DNA from: Corinectria fuckeliana
Lineage: Eukaryota > Ascomycota > Sordariomycetes > Hypocreales > Nectriaceae
DNA: 64,000 bases
NCBI GenBank assembly: GCA_019137255.1
Contig: WPDH01000100.1
Span: 248,001 to 312,000, forward strand
Direction: 5' to 3'
Below, piece by piece: positions 48,082 through 58,972 of this stretch. Position 1 is the first letter of the stretch; each line of letters opens with the position of its first letter. The translations under genes were made by a program, and so were the position numbers. The notes beneath the pieces were generated by a model. It saw only the letters and a list, made by a program, of their open reading frames with translations. It made no database searches and had not been told where the DNA came from.

Positions 48082-48710
48082 CAGGACATCTTTGTCGCAA
48101 CTTTCCTCCTTTTTCCCCTCTCTTTTTTGCTCTCAAGACTCGTCTATCGAACCATGAATGGGCGGCATTTCTCTTATGTATTTCTCTCACGCATGGGACA
48201 TATCCATAATCCGGGACCGGCGGCGGATTGATTTTTAAGGATGGAAGCACACCTCGCGCAATGATGGAATCACGTCCTTTTCCTCAACCGCGAATTATGA
48301 CTGATGTACTGCTGTTACGGATACCCATCTACTTGGAATTGCTTTTGTTGTTTTTGCGCATGATTTCTTTTGCCCAACGTTCCCGTTTTTTGTTCATGGT
48401 TGGGAGGCTGTTTGTTATCGATCTGACGACACACGTATATATAGATGGCACAGATGGATGGATGGATGGTTTATCATGTTTGAGCGGAGCTGTGCTCCTA
48501 GTTTGTTTGTTCATGATTTAACAATATTAAACTCAATGACTTTCATGTGCTGTTCTGTTTGAACATCATTACCAATACTTGCGCTATACTTGAAATGAGA
48601 TGTCAGCGAGTGTCCTCTGCTCTGTGGAAAACAGACGCCAGCCTATAAACCCAACATATCTTGTGCTTCAGTATTCCATGCCCATCTCCCACCGCCTATC
48701 TTCATATCCC
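48082..48710. other. Convergent 3' intergenic region
   Basis: 629 bp shared by the 3' ends of the BTB gene (+) and the membrane protein gene (-). It includes an (ATGG)n tract at about 48452-48470. No gene is seen. Confidence 0.5.
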
Positions 48711-50989
48711 CTACTCCGCCTTCGATCCAACCTCCTTACCAACCACGATATCCTCATTGCCTGACACGGAGTCAACGTCCAGCCGCGATTGTCCGGTCCC
48801 CTTTCTCCCGCGCGTGCGCTTCGACCACGGCCCGCCGCTCTCACGGTCGATTTCCAGGCCCTCGCCGCGGACGCTCTGCTTGCCCGAGATGGTCGCCGCG
48901 AGCAGCGTGCCCTCCCACGAAGACGGGTACTCGATCTTGATGGAACCACTGATGGACGAGTGCTTGGACGTCAGGCATGAGAAGGCTGGCGTGTCGGCGA
49001 TTATGACGTCGACGGGGCGCTTCTGCTTCGGTGGGTGTACGAAGTATGGCTCGTCGTCGTCGTCGTCGTCGTCATGGAGAGTCTCGGGCGGGATCGCCTC
49101 GCCGAGGGTGGCCAGGCTCGTCCACAGCGGCTCCAGGAGGGCAACGTGTGTATTGCCGCTCTTGGTATCCGTCTTGAGCACCGGCGTCTGCGAGCCGCCA
49201 CCCTTCAGTAGCCCCGAGTCCAGCACCGGCCACAGCCGCAGCTTCAGGTCTCCGGACTGGGACGAGACATCCACGCGCGACGAGGCGGCGACGTCGGCCG
49301 AGATGTCGCCTGACGCCGTAGCTATCTCGACGAGGTAGTCACGCGGCGGAAACTTCCTGTCCGGGCGCGCGGCACTTGCGGCGCGGTCGAGCGGCTCCCG
49401 GACGGCGATATTTCCCGAGACGGAATGCGCACGGAGCAACGCTGGGCGGACGCCCTCCGGGTTTGCGGGCTTGGGGCCGACGTGGGCGGAGACGTCGCCG
49501 GAACTGGTGCGGATGTCGAGGACGTCATATAGCGGGTACCAGCCGTGGACATCGCCGGTGGTGGTGGAGATGTAGATCTCGCGGGTCGCGAGGGTGAATG
49601 GGACGACGGGGTCTTCGGCCTGTTCGTCCTTCGGTGCGGGTGATTTGACGTCGCCAACGACGGTGCGGATGGTAGCCGGGTTGAGAACGCCGAGGACGAG
49701 GCCCTCGCGGATGGCGACATCGAGGTGGAGAGTGTCGATGTTGAAGCTGTTGAGGATGGACTCACGGGGCATCCAGACGGTGGCACGGATCTGGATACAC
49801 GGGCCTTCGCCGTCGGAATCCCATTCGATCTTTCTGGGAGTGACGATCTTGTAAGTCTGCGTCGGCTTGTCAAAGCTGAGCTTCACATCCAGCCTGTCGT
49901 CGTTGAAGATGACCTCAAGCTCGATGGTTCCGGGAGATCCGTTCTCGGTAGGCCGCAAGACGACTTCTCCCGAGACACGAGGAGACCAGCCTGAGATGTG
50001 CTTGTCGTCCTTTTCCACCGTCTGCTCGATTGTCAGGTTCCGCGTGTAGCGCATTTCAACCGTTACGGTCGACCTAAAGTGCTTGAGGTTGCGGTTGAGG
50101 CAGCCCCTAACGGGGCTCCATGTCAGGTCCGTATGATCCATGTCTGGCTTTTTGACGGGGTCGTCATCGACGATGTTAGGGCCCTATATATATGCGGGCA
50201 CACGTCAGTGAATTACAGGTGATATATGCTGTGAGGGAGCCGTACCTTGTGGTTCGAACGGGGAGTAAGGCTAGTGAGCAACACTACAATAACGGAGAAG
50301 ACGACCAGGACTCCAAGAGCTGTCTTGAGCTTCTTCCTTAGGCTGAAGCTCGTAACGAAGTCCTTCAAACGCTGCCAGCGAGATGGGTCCGAGGAGCTGG
50401 GCAGATCACCCATGGACTCGGGGCTATGGGGAATCAGTCGCTGCTGCTCTTCCGGGAGGCCCATGGTCGAGTTGGACGGCGCAAAGGTCTGATAGCCTGT
50501 GTTTGGCGGTGACGTTGGTGATGGCGTGTAAGCCGGCGGGGCTTCGCTGTGATGGGGGAGTAGGGTAGTGGCAACACCTGGAGGCTGATGGCTCGTGTAA
50601 GTGGGGGTGACTCGTTGATCCAAACTGGTCCAAGGATTGTGCTCCTCTTCAACGCTCCGACGATGATGAAGGTTAGGCGGCGACGTCGAAGGCTGATATC
50701 CAACTGCGCCACCAGCGGAACTCGAGTCCCTATTTAACAGTGCTCTTTCGGCTTCTGCCTCACGCGCTTTGGACCCGGGGTCTGTAAGGGTAGGATCCTC
50801 GACGAAGACATTGGGGACACGAGGAACGCTGGCTGCGGAACGATGGTAAGAGCCGAAGGGGTGTGATGATGACGACGCCCGGTCTGGCGAGGACGCGTGG
50901 AAGTAGCCGTCGGTAGGCGAGAGAGCGTCGGCTTCGTCGTCTGAGGGGTCGGCAGCGGAGTAGAGGTTGTCCGAGTAGGGCGAGGGCAT
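48711..50989 (-). CDS. Single-pass membrane protein with DUF4097-like beta-repeat ectodomain
   Basis: Exon 1 (50989-50246) and exon 2 (50183-48711) are joined across a 62-nt intron with donor GTACGG and acceptor ATAG, giving 738 aa. Residues 1-220 are cytoplasmic-type, Ser/Pro-rich and polar. One membrane helix follows basic residues (KKLKTALGVLVVFSVIVVLL, about 219-238). The C-terminal part has repeated turns of the S-G-D/N type: TSSGDVSAHVG, HSVSGNIAV, ATASGDISADV, SSQSGDLKLRL, DTKSGNTHVAL, SSISGSIKIEYP and ATISGKQSVRG. That spacing, roughly one per 25-45 residues, is the mark of DUF4097 putative adhesin beta-helices. An eight-Asp run (DDDDDDDD) sits between repeats. The topology (beta-repeat domain outside or in the lumen) is inferred. 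No signal peptide is present, so the helix would act as signal anchor. Its function is unknown. Confidence 0.83.
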
Positions 50990-52790
50990 CGCGACGAGGT
51001 GGGTGGAATGGGCGGCGGCGCTTGGCTTGGGGCGTGTAGTAAGAGGGCACGGAGGAACAGGGAGGGAAATTCCGGGGGTTCGTATAGGGCTGAGGCTACG
51101 GGCTTGTGACTATCGAGAAGGCAAGTCGGGTGGTTCACCGTTTAGCCGAGTCAATAGCCAGGGTTTACTGTTGAGGACGGAATTGCGTCGCCGATGAGTC
51201 TTCGCTTAGACGGACAAAGTGTACGCGGCTCGGGCGATGCGGAAGTCACCGGCCGTCGTCAGCCAGATACGGAGACGGGACGGGTGACGATGAGGAGAAC
51301 GAGATGCTAAGGGAGTAGGAAAGAAGAGGACGTTCTCAAGAGAGAAGTGAGGAAACGAGGCGACGAGGCTGGAGTCGGGTGGAGGGGAGTAGAAAGGAGC
51401 TTTGGTTGAGCCGAAGCCGGCTGCTGCTCGACGACGCCAATGGAGAGACGAGCCAGGGTGGTGGTGCAGAGTTGGAGATGGTGACGAATGGGCGGCCATC
51501 ACACAATCGCGCCAGACAGGCAGAACGGTTGACTTGCGTGCGTGTGTGCATCCGGGATTCATCATCCATCGAGATGGTCGCGGTTTGTTGGTTGGGAAGC
51601 AGAGCGAGCAAAAGAATGTGTGTGGGGTTGGTGCGTAGACCTACAGGTACGAAATACGATAGCATTCGTGCGAAGTAAGCCAGAAGCACAAGAAAACGTC
51701 AGAGAGAATAAGACCAGGGTAACTAAGCTAGGGAAGATGGTCAAGAGTCTGCGATAGGCAACCGACGTTCTCGAGGTCTGATGAGATGGACACCTGAACA
51801 AACAGACAGCAGACAAGACAAGACAAGACAAGTCAAGTCAATATCGACAGCTCTACTCAGACGTCTTAAACACATTCACGGGTTCTACATAATTACTGCA
51901 AGCTACTACATACTATTCCTTCCATTTCCCTCTGACTCATCCATCGTCCATCTGAAAATCACATCCAACCTGGGTTTCCTGTTGCCTGCACGCTCCCACA
52001 ATCCCACCGCCCTTACAAAAGTGCCTTCAACATGCCGCCCAATTAGGTCGCATTCACACTCCCACCCCGCCGCCACCAAAACAATGAGAACATCACCTTA
52101 ACCCAACTATGTAACTGCCTCTCTCGTGCAAGCTCCGATTCTCTCCCCGCCCGTTTTCTCCTCCTTCTTTCCCGGTCGGATCCGATTCCTCCGCGTGGGT
52201 GTGGGCTGGCGTAAGCTTGCTTGGCCTTGTCAGGGCCGCGAGTGCGTCTTAACGCGGGGACGAGACCAGCCTGCGAGAGCGTCAACAAAGTGCGCGGCCT
52301 TTGTCGGTCGGCCTGATATGGCTGACCGGAGTCACGCCTGTTCCAGGTGATCGGCAGTCCTATTTCGAACTCTAGGTTAAACGCATTGCGCGTCTACTTT
52401 GCAGTAGTGTCTGCAGAAGCGGCGTTGTCTTGGTTGAAGCGGCCTTCACAATGCAAGAAGCTGCACATGATGCGATGCTTCTATCAGGCTGCGACATGCC
52501 CGACAGGACACGCAAGACATGATCTTGTTAGAGACGTCGACTTGTAAATACAGAAATCATATTATAGCGTTGAACACGACTCATTAGATCTCAATCATCC
52601 CTCACAATGTCCCTTCTTGCGACTAATAATCATCTCATCACATCGCATCTCAACTCATAATGCTTCACTCACCACCACCATTCCCCCCCAGCTTTGAAAT
52701 CCTCAACCTCACTCGGGCCTCCTGCCATAAGTCTAGTACCTATAGCACTAGTCAGTTAAAACAAAAACAGCCTCGATCGGACTGGGCAGT
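50990..52790. other. Intergenic: promoter of the membrane-protein gene and 3' flank of the pseudogene
   Basis: 1.8 kb with no supported gene. The left part should hold the promoter and leader of the minus-strand gene starting at 50989. An (AAGAC)n tract is at about 51810-51830. Short frames on both strands carry no domain. Confidence 0.45.
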
Positions 52791-53700
52791 TTAGTACACA
52801 GGCCAATGCGCATGAATCCCCCTATCGTTCAGATCCCTCCTCACATCCACCAGGAACAGCGTCAACTCGTCCTTGTCCCAGCCGTGCGCCCTCGTCAGCC
52901 GCGCCATCGTGGACGCCTCCAGCTCGCCGTCCAAATTCATCCGGCTCCATGCCCCGAGCTCCTTGTGCCGCGGGTTTTGCGGCCACGTATTAGTCGGCCA
53001 CTTGCGCCGCGTCTGCACCATGTCCACGAACCCGACGTCCTCCATCATCTGCCGCAGCGTGCCATCGTCGGAGCTGAGGAAGAAATCGGATTCCTGGAGC
53101 TCTGCGTAGCCGCCAGGGGTGAGGTTGCTGGGAGTGTTAAGAGTGTTAAATCATCGACAAACTCTGTTTGTCTTGAGGGCTAAAAGACTAACACTTAAAT
53201 CTTCTTCAGGTGGTCCCGCCTGTTCGCAATACTCGACGTCATCATCCGGCTGTAGATGTACTCAAATGGCTGAGAATTGCTTCATTCCTCGTCAATATCG
53301 TCGATAAAGAACTCCACATTGGGAGGCACACTCATCTCCCCGTTGGTGAAAGATTCACTATCACCTAGTATGCCAAACCGTACAAGCTTAGCTGAATAGG
53401 AGACAGGTCGATGCCAACAACCTAAAATTAAAAGTTAGGGACTTTACCTGGCCGTTCGGCTTCGTATTCATCGTCCGGTAAGTTGTACTCTGCTCATGTT
53501 AGCGCTAAGCCTAGGAGTAGGGGGTTTTGGAGTATGGTCAAGTGCCCGAGAGCATCTGTCTCTCAACTGAGATCAAGCTCGAAGAGAAAGACTCCTTTCC
53601 GTCATTGTAGCCATGGTAAGTCCTCCCATTATCTCCTCCCATTCTCGCGCCGGTAGTCGACAATCGAGCTGGTCAGGCTCTGCGTCGACGATGAAGTGCC
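52791..53700 (-). pseudogene. Broken LaeA/UMTA-like SAM-dependent methyltransferase
   Basis: Read right to left on the minus strand, recognisable pieces of a fungal LaeA-like methyltransferase appear in order but cannot be translated as one protein. TSSIVDYRRENGR (to about 53634) is followed by a frameshift from a 13-bp duplication at 53621-53643. Then come TYHGYNDGK, LPDDEYEAER (about 53477-53450), VVGIDLSPIQ (about 53419-53390) and VPPNVEFFIDDIDEE. A TGA at 53282-53284 stands where relatives have Trp, then SNSQPFEYIYSRMMTSSIA and a TAA at 53195-53197. The last exon, 53127-52791, is intact: NLTPGGYAELQESDFF, SSDDGTL, then MMEDVGFVDMV, HKELGAW and HAHWPVY. The SAM motif I region (expected between LPDDE and VVGID) and about 30-40 residues after SSDDGTL are missing. 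It is a decayed gene, not an assembly slip, because there are at least four independent lesions. Confidence 0.85.
53621..53643 (-). repeat. 13-bp tandem duplication inside the pseudogene
   Basis: TCCTCCCATT occurs at 53621-53630 and again at 53634-53643, a 13-bp period. Removing one unit rejoins the frames of ENGR and TYHGYNDG, so the duplication explains the first frameshift. Confidence 0.85.
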
Positions 53701-53775
53701 CTACCTTCCGATAACCGCATTAGTCTTTGTCCACGCACCCAAGCTACTCGATCTGCGTACCTCTCCCAAAGACGA

Positions 53776-53802
53776 CTCCTGGTCCTCCTGGTCCTCCTGG
53801 TC
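53776..53802. repeat. Three 9-bp tandem repeats
   Basis: CTCCTGGTC is repeated three times just beyond the recognisable N-terminal end of the pseudogene. On the minus strand it reads as DQE repeats in one frame, possibly the acidic N-terminus of the lost protein. Confidence 0.8.
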
Positions 53803-53806
53803 CTGG

Positions 53807-54716
53807 TTTGCCGCCAAGGTCGGTTCGTCCTATTACAAATAGAAATAGAAGTGTTCTAACTTGGCCATCAGGAATCATAAAGGGGTCCAGCTCGGCAGCT
53901 CATGTTGTCAAAATATTCAAGTTCTCTTCAAAGAAGATTTCATCTGTCTTTCTCAATCTCTCTTCTGCCGCAGTTGCCACAAGGGAGCGCCTGCAGCGAA
54001 CAGCCTTCCCCGTCGACGCCTATAGGCCGGAGCACGGCGTGGCCAGGGCCCTCGGTACCGCTGCGCCGATTCGCAGAAATCGGATCGATGAAGCGAGGGG
54101 TGAGACTGGAACTGGAACTGGAACTGGAGTTGCATGATGGTGTCAGGTGGACGATGTTTGCTCATCTGATTCTAATGCACAGCAGACAAGGTCTTGCATG
54201 TAGACTATAGCCGACATGATTCAACGGCCAGTCGGGACATGGACTAGATGATGAAAAGGTTCATGTCATTTCTTGCGGGGTCCTCCCCTAGCCTCGCCTC
54301 GACTCGGCTTTCTTCTATCTCGAGTGAACATATGCTAGCCAATGTCTAACCACCGACTCCGACTCCTTAAAAAGGAAAACGTGCAGCAATGTGTTTCCGG
54401 CCTTCCGGCCTTCCGTCCTCCCGCCCGTCGACGAAGCCTGTGTTTTTCCTCCTCTGATATGCATCTCCCCTCAACGCCTAAGATTCATCCGATAACGAGA
54501 TGCCATCCAACCGCTAAATTCCCCGCCTTCCTGAAGATCCATGTGAAACTGATTTGTGCATGCGTAGTACTATGGTGTTTGATTGTGTGTGTGATGTTGG
54601 TGTGTTGTCGTGTGTATTGGATGTATTGGATGCGTGGTATGGCTGAGTCCACACTGTGATTATCTTGAGGTAGTATGCCCTCCTTCGCTCGTCCGGTCGT
54701 GTCGCCACGGCTTTTT
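53807..54716. other. Intergenic between the pseudogene and sal1
   Basis: About 0.9 kb. The right end holds the sal1 3' UTR. A four-copy ACTGGA repeat is at 54105-54128. The plus-strand frame 53727-54137 has no recognisable domain. Confidence 0.45.
54105..54128. repeat. (ACTGGA)4 repeat
   Basis: Four perfect tandem hexamers in the intergenic region downstream of sal1. Confidence 0.9.
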
Positions 54717-57025
54717 TTAGTTCAGGCCGAGCGTCTTCTTCGAGTTTTCATACACCACCCAAGTGATGCTTAGCGCTGGCGCAACCTTGAGAAGATTCGG
54801 TGTCAGGCCTTTGTACAGCCCGCGGCATCCTTCTCGTTGTATCGTCTTTTGCGTCACATCCCAGATGCCAGTGTAAGTAGCCTTGTGCATGGTCGTGCCT
54901 TGTGTTTGAAGTCGCGTACGAACGACATTGAGCGGGTATACGACGCTCGCACCAAATGCTCCAGATGAAGCACCGATAATGCCAGTGGCAATGTTGCCAA
55001 TCATCACATCGTCCTCGTGCTTGTTGTAGTGCTTTGCGTAGTAGCTCTTGTACGTCTTTTTCAGCAGCTCAAACATGCCCATGTCGATGGCACTGTAGGG
55101 GAACATTCCCACCAGGCCCATAGTCAAGCCTCGGTAAGCTGTCGCAAAGCCGCCATCAGCGACCATCTTGAGCGCCGTTTGGCGAACAAGGGCGCCGCCC
55201 TTGAGGCCACCCTGGACAGTCTCGCACTGAAGCCGAAATTTGAGGGTGTCGAGGGGATACACAAAAGCCCTGTTTCTGTCAGTTGTGCGTCACGTCCGAA
55301 GCGAGAATAAGAACATACTGTGCGATCATGCCAGCAACACCACCAGCGGTGAACTTGGAGTATGAGTTAATCTTCTTGGGGTCGCCGTGACCCTCAAAGT
55401 TGGCAAGCGCTCGTTTAGCTGCTTCGTATGACCCGAACTTGATGGCCGTTTCCGGCATGATTTTGACGACATTCAGTCCATTGCCTAGGTTGGTCGGGTC
55501 AGCAGGATGGGCATGAATGTCAAGCCGCAATGGTGCGGTCGAGACTATAGCGGTCAACTCACCAGCAAAGAAACTGCGGAGACCACCAGAGCGAAAGAGC
55601 TCTCGGACGGCGTCACCGATTGGTTTCGTCGCGTTTTGGACTGCAGCTACGGGACGTCCCTGTTTGAGCGCTACCGCAGCCGTTTCAGCGCTGCTGGCAG
55701 TGTTGACAAGTAGATAAACCTTCAATCGGTCGAGAGGAGCAGTCGCCGTCCGTGACACACCGCCGGCGATGGCACCCGCAACAAAGTAACCTGGATCGGG
55801 GACAAAGTCTGTCAGTCTATACTTCTTGTGCGGTCTCAAGACTCCGGCTGAGGTGTGTCCTGGGGTGCCAACGCCGGCGTTTTGCGAGATGGACTCTAGG
55901 TCGTCGGCGGCCGAGTCGTCGTAGGCGGGGTAGGTGCCCGCTGCGGCTGTGGCCATGTTCTCAGTGGAACTGGATGGTGCTCGTCGAGTCGTAGAAGGTA
56001 CCGAAGACGATTCTGAAGGCCTGGGGAGATCGAATGGGAAGGCAACTCTGAGAAGAGAGCCGAACAAGGTAGTGAAAAGGGAGCGGAATCCGTCCGTACC
56101 TAGACCCTCTAATGTTTCCTCACTCACGATCGAGTCTCCTTCAGGGGTCACGCTGACAACTGAGCAGTAAAACGAGAGGACGGCGTGCAGTTGAGAGTCG
56201 TGGTCGTGGGGTGGCATGAAGAGTAGAAAATTGCTGAGAATTAATGGTCAGCTGGCTCGTTCACTAATTTCTCAGTTTGGCGCGATAAGGTTCCGTCCAC
56301 AGCGTTTGGCGCATTCACGATCTGGTTTGGGGTGGCTTGGCACATGACGTCTGGTTCCCCGCCAAATGGCTGAGCATCAGGCATTACCAGGGGAGTGAAG
56401 AAAATCTGAGAGGCAGCTGAGGGAAAGGCTTCACTTACCGCCATTCGTCAAAACTGATGTAGCCGTCGTCGTTAAGGTCCACGTCGTCGAAGAACTCGGC
56501 AAGGCGACGATTGGACACTGTCAACCCAACATTCTTAAAAGCCGCTTGCAACTCGCGCTTATCGAGCTTCCCATCGCCGTCCTTGTCAATGGACTTAAAG
56601 AGGACGTAAAGTTGGCGCTCAGCCTTTTCGACGAAGCTGCGAAATTCTAAGAGAAAAAGCCTGGTAAGTATCGACGAGGATGGCAGCCGTCAATAGCTTT
56701 GGGGGAAAGGACATGCAAACCTTCGTATTGTATCTTTCCATCACGGTCCTTGTCCACCTCGCCCATTATTTTCCTGAGCATCTCGTCCGCGTTCTTCATG
56801 GCTGCAATTGCGTATCAGCACCTCCTTGCATATGACGTTTGTTTACGCAGGCTCTCGCTCACGATGATCAATCCTGTGAAGCCCCTTCCGCAAGCCCTTC
56901 AAGTCGAGTTCGCCAGTGCGTTCGGGCTCGAGGCTGGCCCACAGCTCCTCGACGCGGGCATCGCGCTGGTTCTGTGGCTCTACGAGGCCGCGCTCGGCGT
57001 TGCTAGCCAGCTTAGACACGCTCAT
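54717..57025 (-). CDS. Calcium-regulated mitochondrial ATP-Mg/Pi carrier (SAL1/SCaMC-like)
   Basis: An inner-membrane carrier exchanging ATP-Mg for phosphate, controlled by cytosolic calcium through N-terminal EF hands. Six exons: 57025-56863, 56801-56721, 56646-56439, 56233-55563, 55484-55319, 55269-54717. The introns are 61, 74, 205, 78 and 49 nt, and the product is 613 aa. EF hand 1 (around ASLEPERTGELD) is degenerate. Hands 2-4 have full loops: D71-E82 (DKDRDGKIQYEE), D102-E113 (DKDGDGKLDKRE) and D138-E149 (DLNDDGYISFDE). A variable linker with a Ser/Thr-rich stretch follows. Three carrier repeats then show APLDRLK, YPLDTLK and YPLNVVR, the P-x-D/E-x-x-K/R signatures (the third has Asn in place of the acidic residue), and METAIKFGSYE-like PETAIKFGSYE. 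Intron 2 has a weak donor GTTTGC. It is divergent from cyclin C. Confidence 0.94.
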
Positions 57026-57932
57026 GACGATGGCGAGGGCGGCATATCTCGCGCCGGGGGCGGTCGGAATCGGTTCGTCGCGGAGGGGACAGGGGCGATC
57101 TAAGACAGGTCGGAATGCGCGCGCTCGACGTCGTCAGAGAGGGAAGCAGTTGGCGGGTTACGGCAAGACCATTGTCGAAGCTGAAGTGAGGGTGAGGGTT
57201 CGTAGAGGGGCACGCAGAGAATGGCAAGGATGATGCCAATTGCGTTTCGGGAGAGCGCCGATGGTAATTAGTGAAGACGAAATCTCCAAATGCCGTACCG
57301 TCGAGTGGGACAAGGACCCAAGGGCCACGGACCGGGGGAAACAGGGAAGCTACGTGAGCAATCAGAGCCATTCCATTATGTTTAGCGCCCCGGAAGGACC
57401 CGCCTGCTAAGCCCAGCTTTTTATCAGCGCCTGGCAGCATCTTGTATGTACCAGCGCCCTCGCCTTGCCTCGGCTCAAGAGGTTGATCTAGAGATTGCTG
57501 CATGAGAGGATAGACCAAGATGATCAATGCAAGGGCTTTACAGAGTTGCTGGGGTTGAGTTACTGGATTGATTATGTCGTCAATATGGCTCATTGTAGTT
57601 TGGGGCCTTGTCGTTGGTCGTCGTTAGCGGTACCGTCAGGCATAAACCAACCGGACATCTATAGCCGGAAATCCGATCAAAGACGAGATGTGGCTTATTT
57701 TTCTCCCAATGCGCCACGATATTATCAGCCCCGCACAGCCTTGCCTCCCAACTGACGATTCCCCAAATAGACCTTCTCTCAGCCTTGTCAAGAGACGCCT
57801 CTCCCCTCTTCCTCTTCCTCTTCCTCTTCCGCCCCTCAATATCACCCATATCCCCCCGTCTTGTTGCTCCTTATCCACGCTCTTCCAGAGGCCTCATATG
57901 CAAGGCGCCGCCACGGCCCGCTCCGGGGAGCA
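57026..57932. promoter_or_regulatory. Divergent promoter between sal1 and ssn8
   Basis: 907 bp carrying both promoters. A polypyrimidine (CTTCCT)n tract at 57805-57830 lies about 100 bp upstream of the ssn8 start and probably belongs to its leader. I see no confident TATA box or operator. Confidence 0.5.
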
Positions 57933-58972
57933 ATGTCGGCCAACTACTGGGAGTCCACGCAGCGCCGCTATTGGCAGTTCACTAAGGAGCAGCTTGCATC
58001 GATGCGCCAGAAGCTCGAGGAGGACAATGCCGAACTCGTCCGTATGTTTCCGCTGCCGCAGCAAAGACATCTGAACATATACTTCAATCAACGTGAGCCG
58101 CTCTCCCCGCGTGAAACCGCTTCCCCTTTCCGCTGGCATTCGACTAACGCTCGTCTTGTCTGCCTCCTGTAGAGTTGATTCGGTTAGCTAAGCGCCTCAC
58201 GATCCGGCAACAGTCCATGGCAACGGCTCAAGTATACATGAAGCGATTTTTCACAAAGGTCGAGATCCGCCGAACGAATCCCTACCTCGTTATTGCCACG
58301 TCCATCTACCTCGCCTGCAAAATGGAGGAGTCGCCGCAGCATATCCGCCTTATCGTCACGGAAGCACGGCAGATGTGGCAGGATCTCGTCGCCATCGATA
58401 CGTCCAAGCTTGGCGAGTGCGAATTCTTTCTTATTAGCGAAATGAGCTCCCAGCTCATCGTCCACCAACCGTACCGGTCCATCACCGCTCTCCGAACCGA
58501 ACTATCCTTGGTCGAGGAGGATGTGCAGTTAGCCCGATCGGTGGTCAACGATCACTTCATGACCGATCTTCCCCTGCTCTACCCGCCACACACCATCGCC
58601 CTCGTCGCCATTCTCCTAGCACTGGTGCTCCGGCCTAATAATTCGGTGCCAGGGCAGAATGCCTCTGGGGCAGCCGCCGCCGCCGGTCTCGCAGCTGCCC
58701 AAGCAGCATTGAGTCAGGCACAGGCACGCGCCGGACAGGGTGGTCTGCTAGAGACCAGCGGATCTGATTCGAAGGAAAAGCAACAGGAAGCTAGAGTGAC
58801 ACGGGTGCAGCGCTTCGCGGCGTGGCTGGCTGAGAGCAACGTGGACATCGCCTCTATGGTGGACGCGACGCAGGAAATCATCTCCTTTTACGAATGCTAT
58901 GAGCAGTATAATGACAAGCTCACTCGGGAGCAGATCAACAGGTTTGTCAAAGCCCGCGGCTTGGATAAGTAA
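57933..58972 (+). CDS. Cyclin C, RNA polymerase II holoenzyme cyclin-like subunit (SSN8/SRB11)
   Basis: The cyclin partner of Cdk8 in the Mediator kinase module, a nuclear transcription regulator. Exon 1 (57933-58092) and exon 2 (58173-58972) flank an 80-nt intron (donor GTGAGC, acceptor GTAG), giving 319 aa. It begins MSANYWESTQRRYWQFTKEQ, typical of fungal cyclin C. The first cyclin box contains LIRLAKRLTIRQQSMATAQV, YMKRFFTKVEIRRTNPYLV and ACKMEESPQHIRLIVTEAR, a strong cyclin C signature. The second box includes SLVEEDVQLARSVVNDHF and LLYPPHTIALVAILLALVL. It is interrupted by an Ala/Gln-rich insert (about 219-245, AAAAAGLAAAQAALSQAQA) before the final helices (RFAAWLAESNVDIASMVD and QEIISFYECYEQY). 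The ATG at 57933 is the first in frame upstream of the conserved start. Confidence 0.95.
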
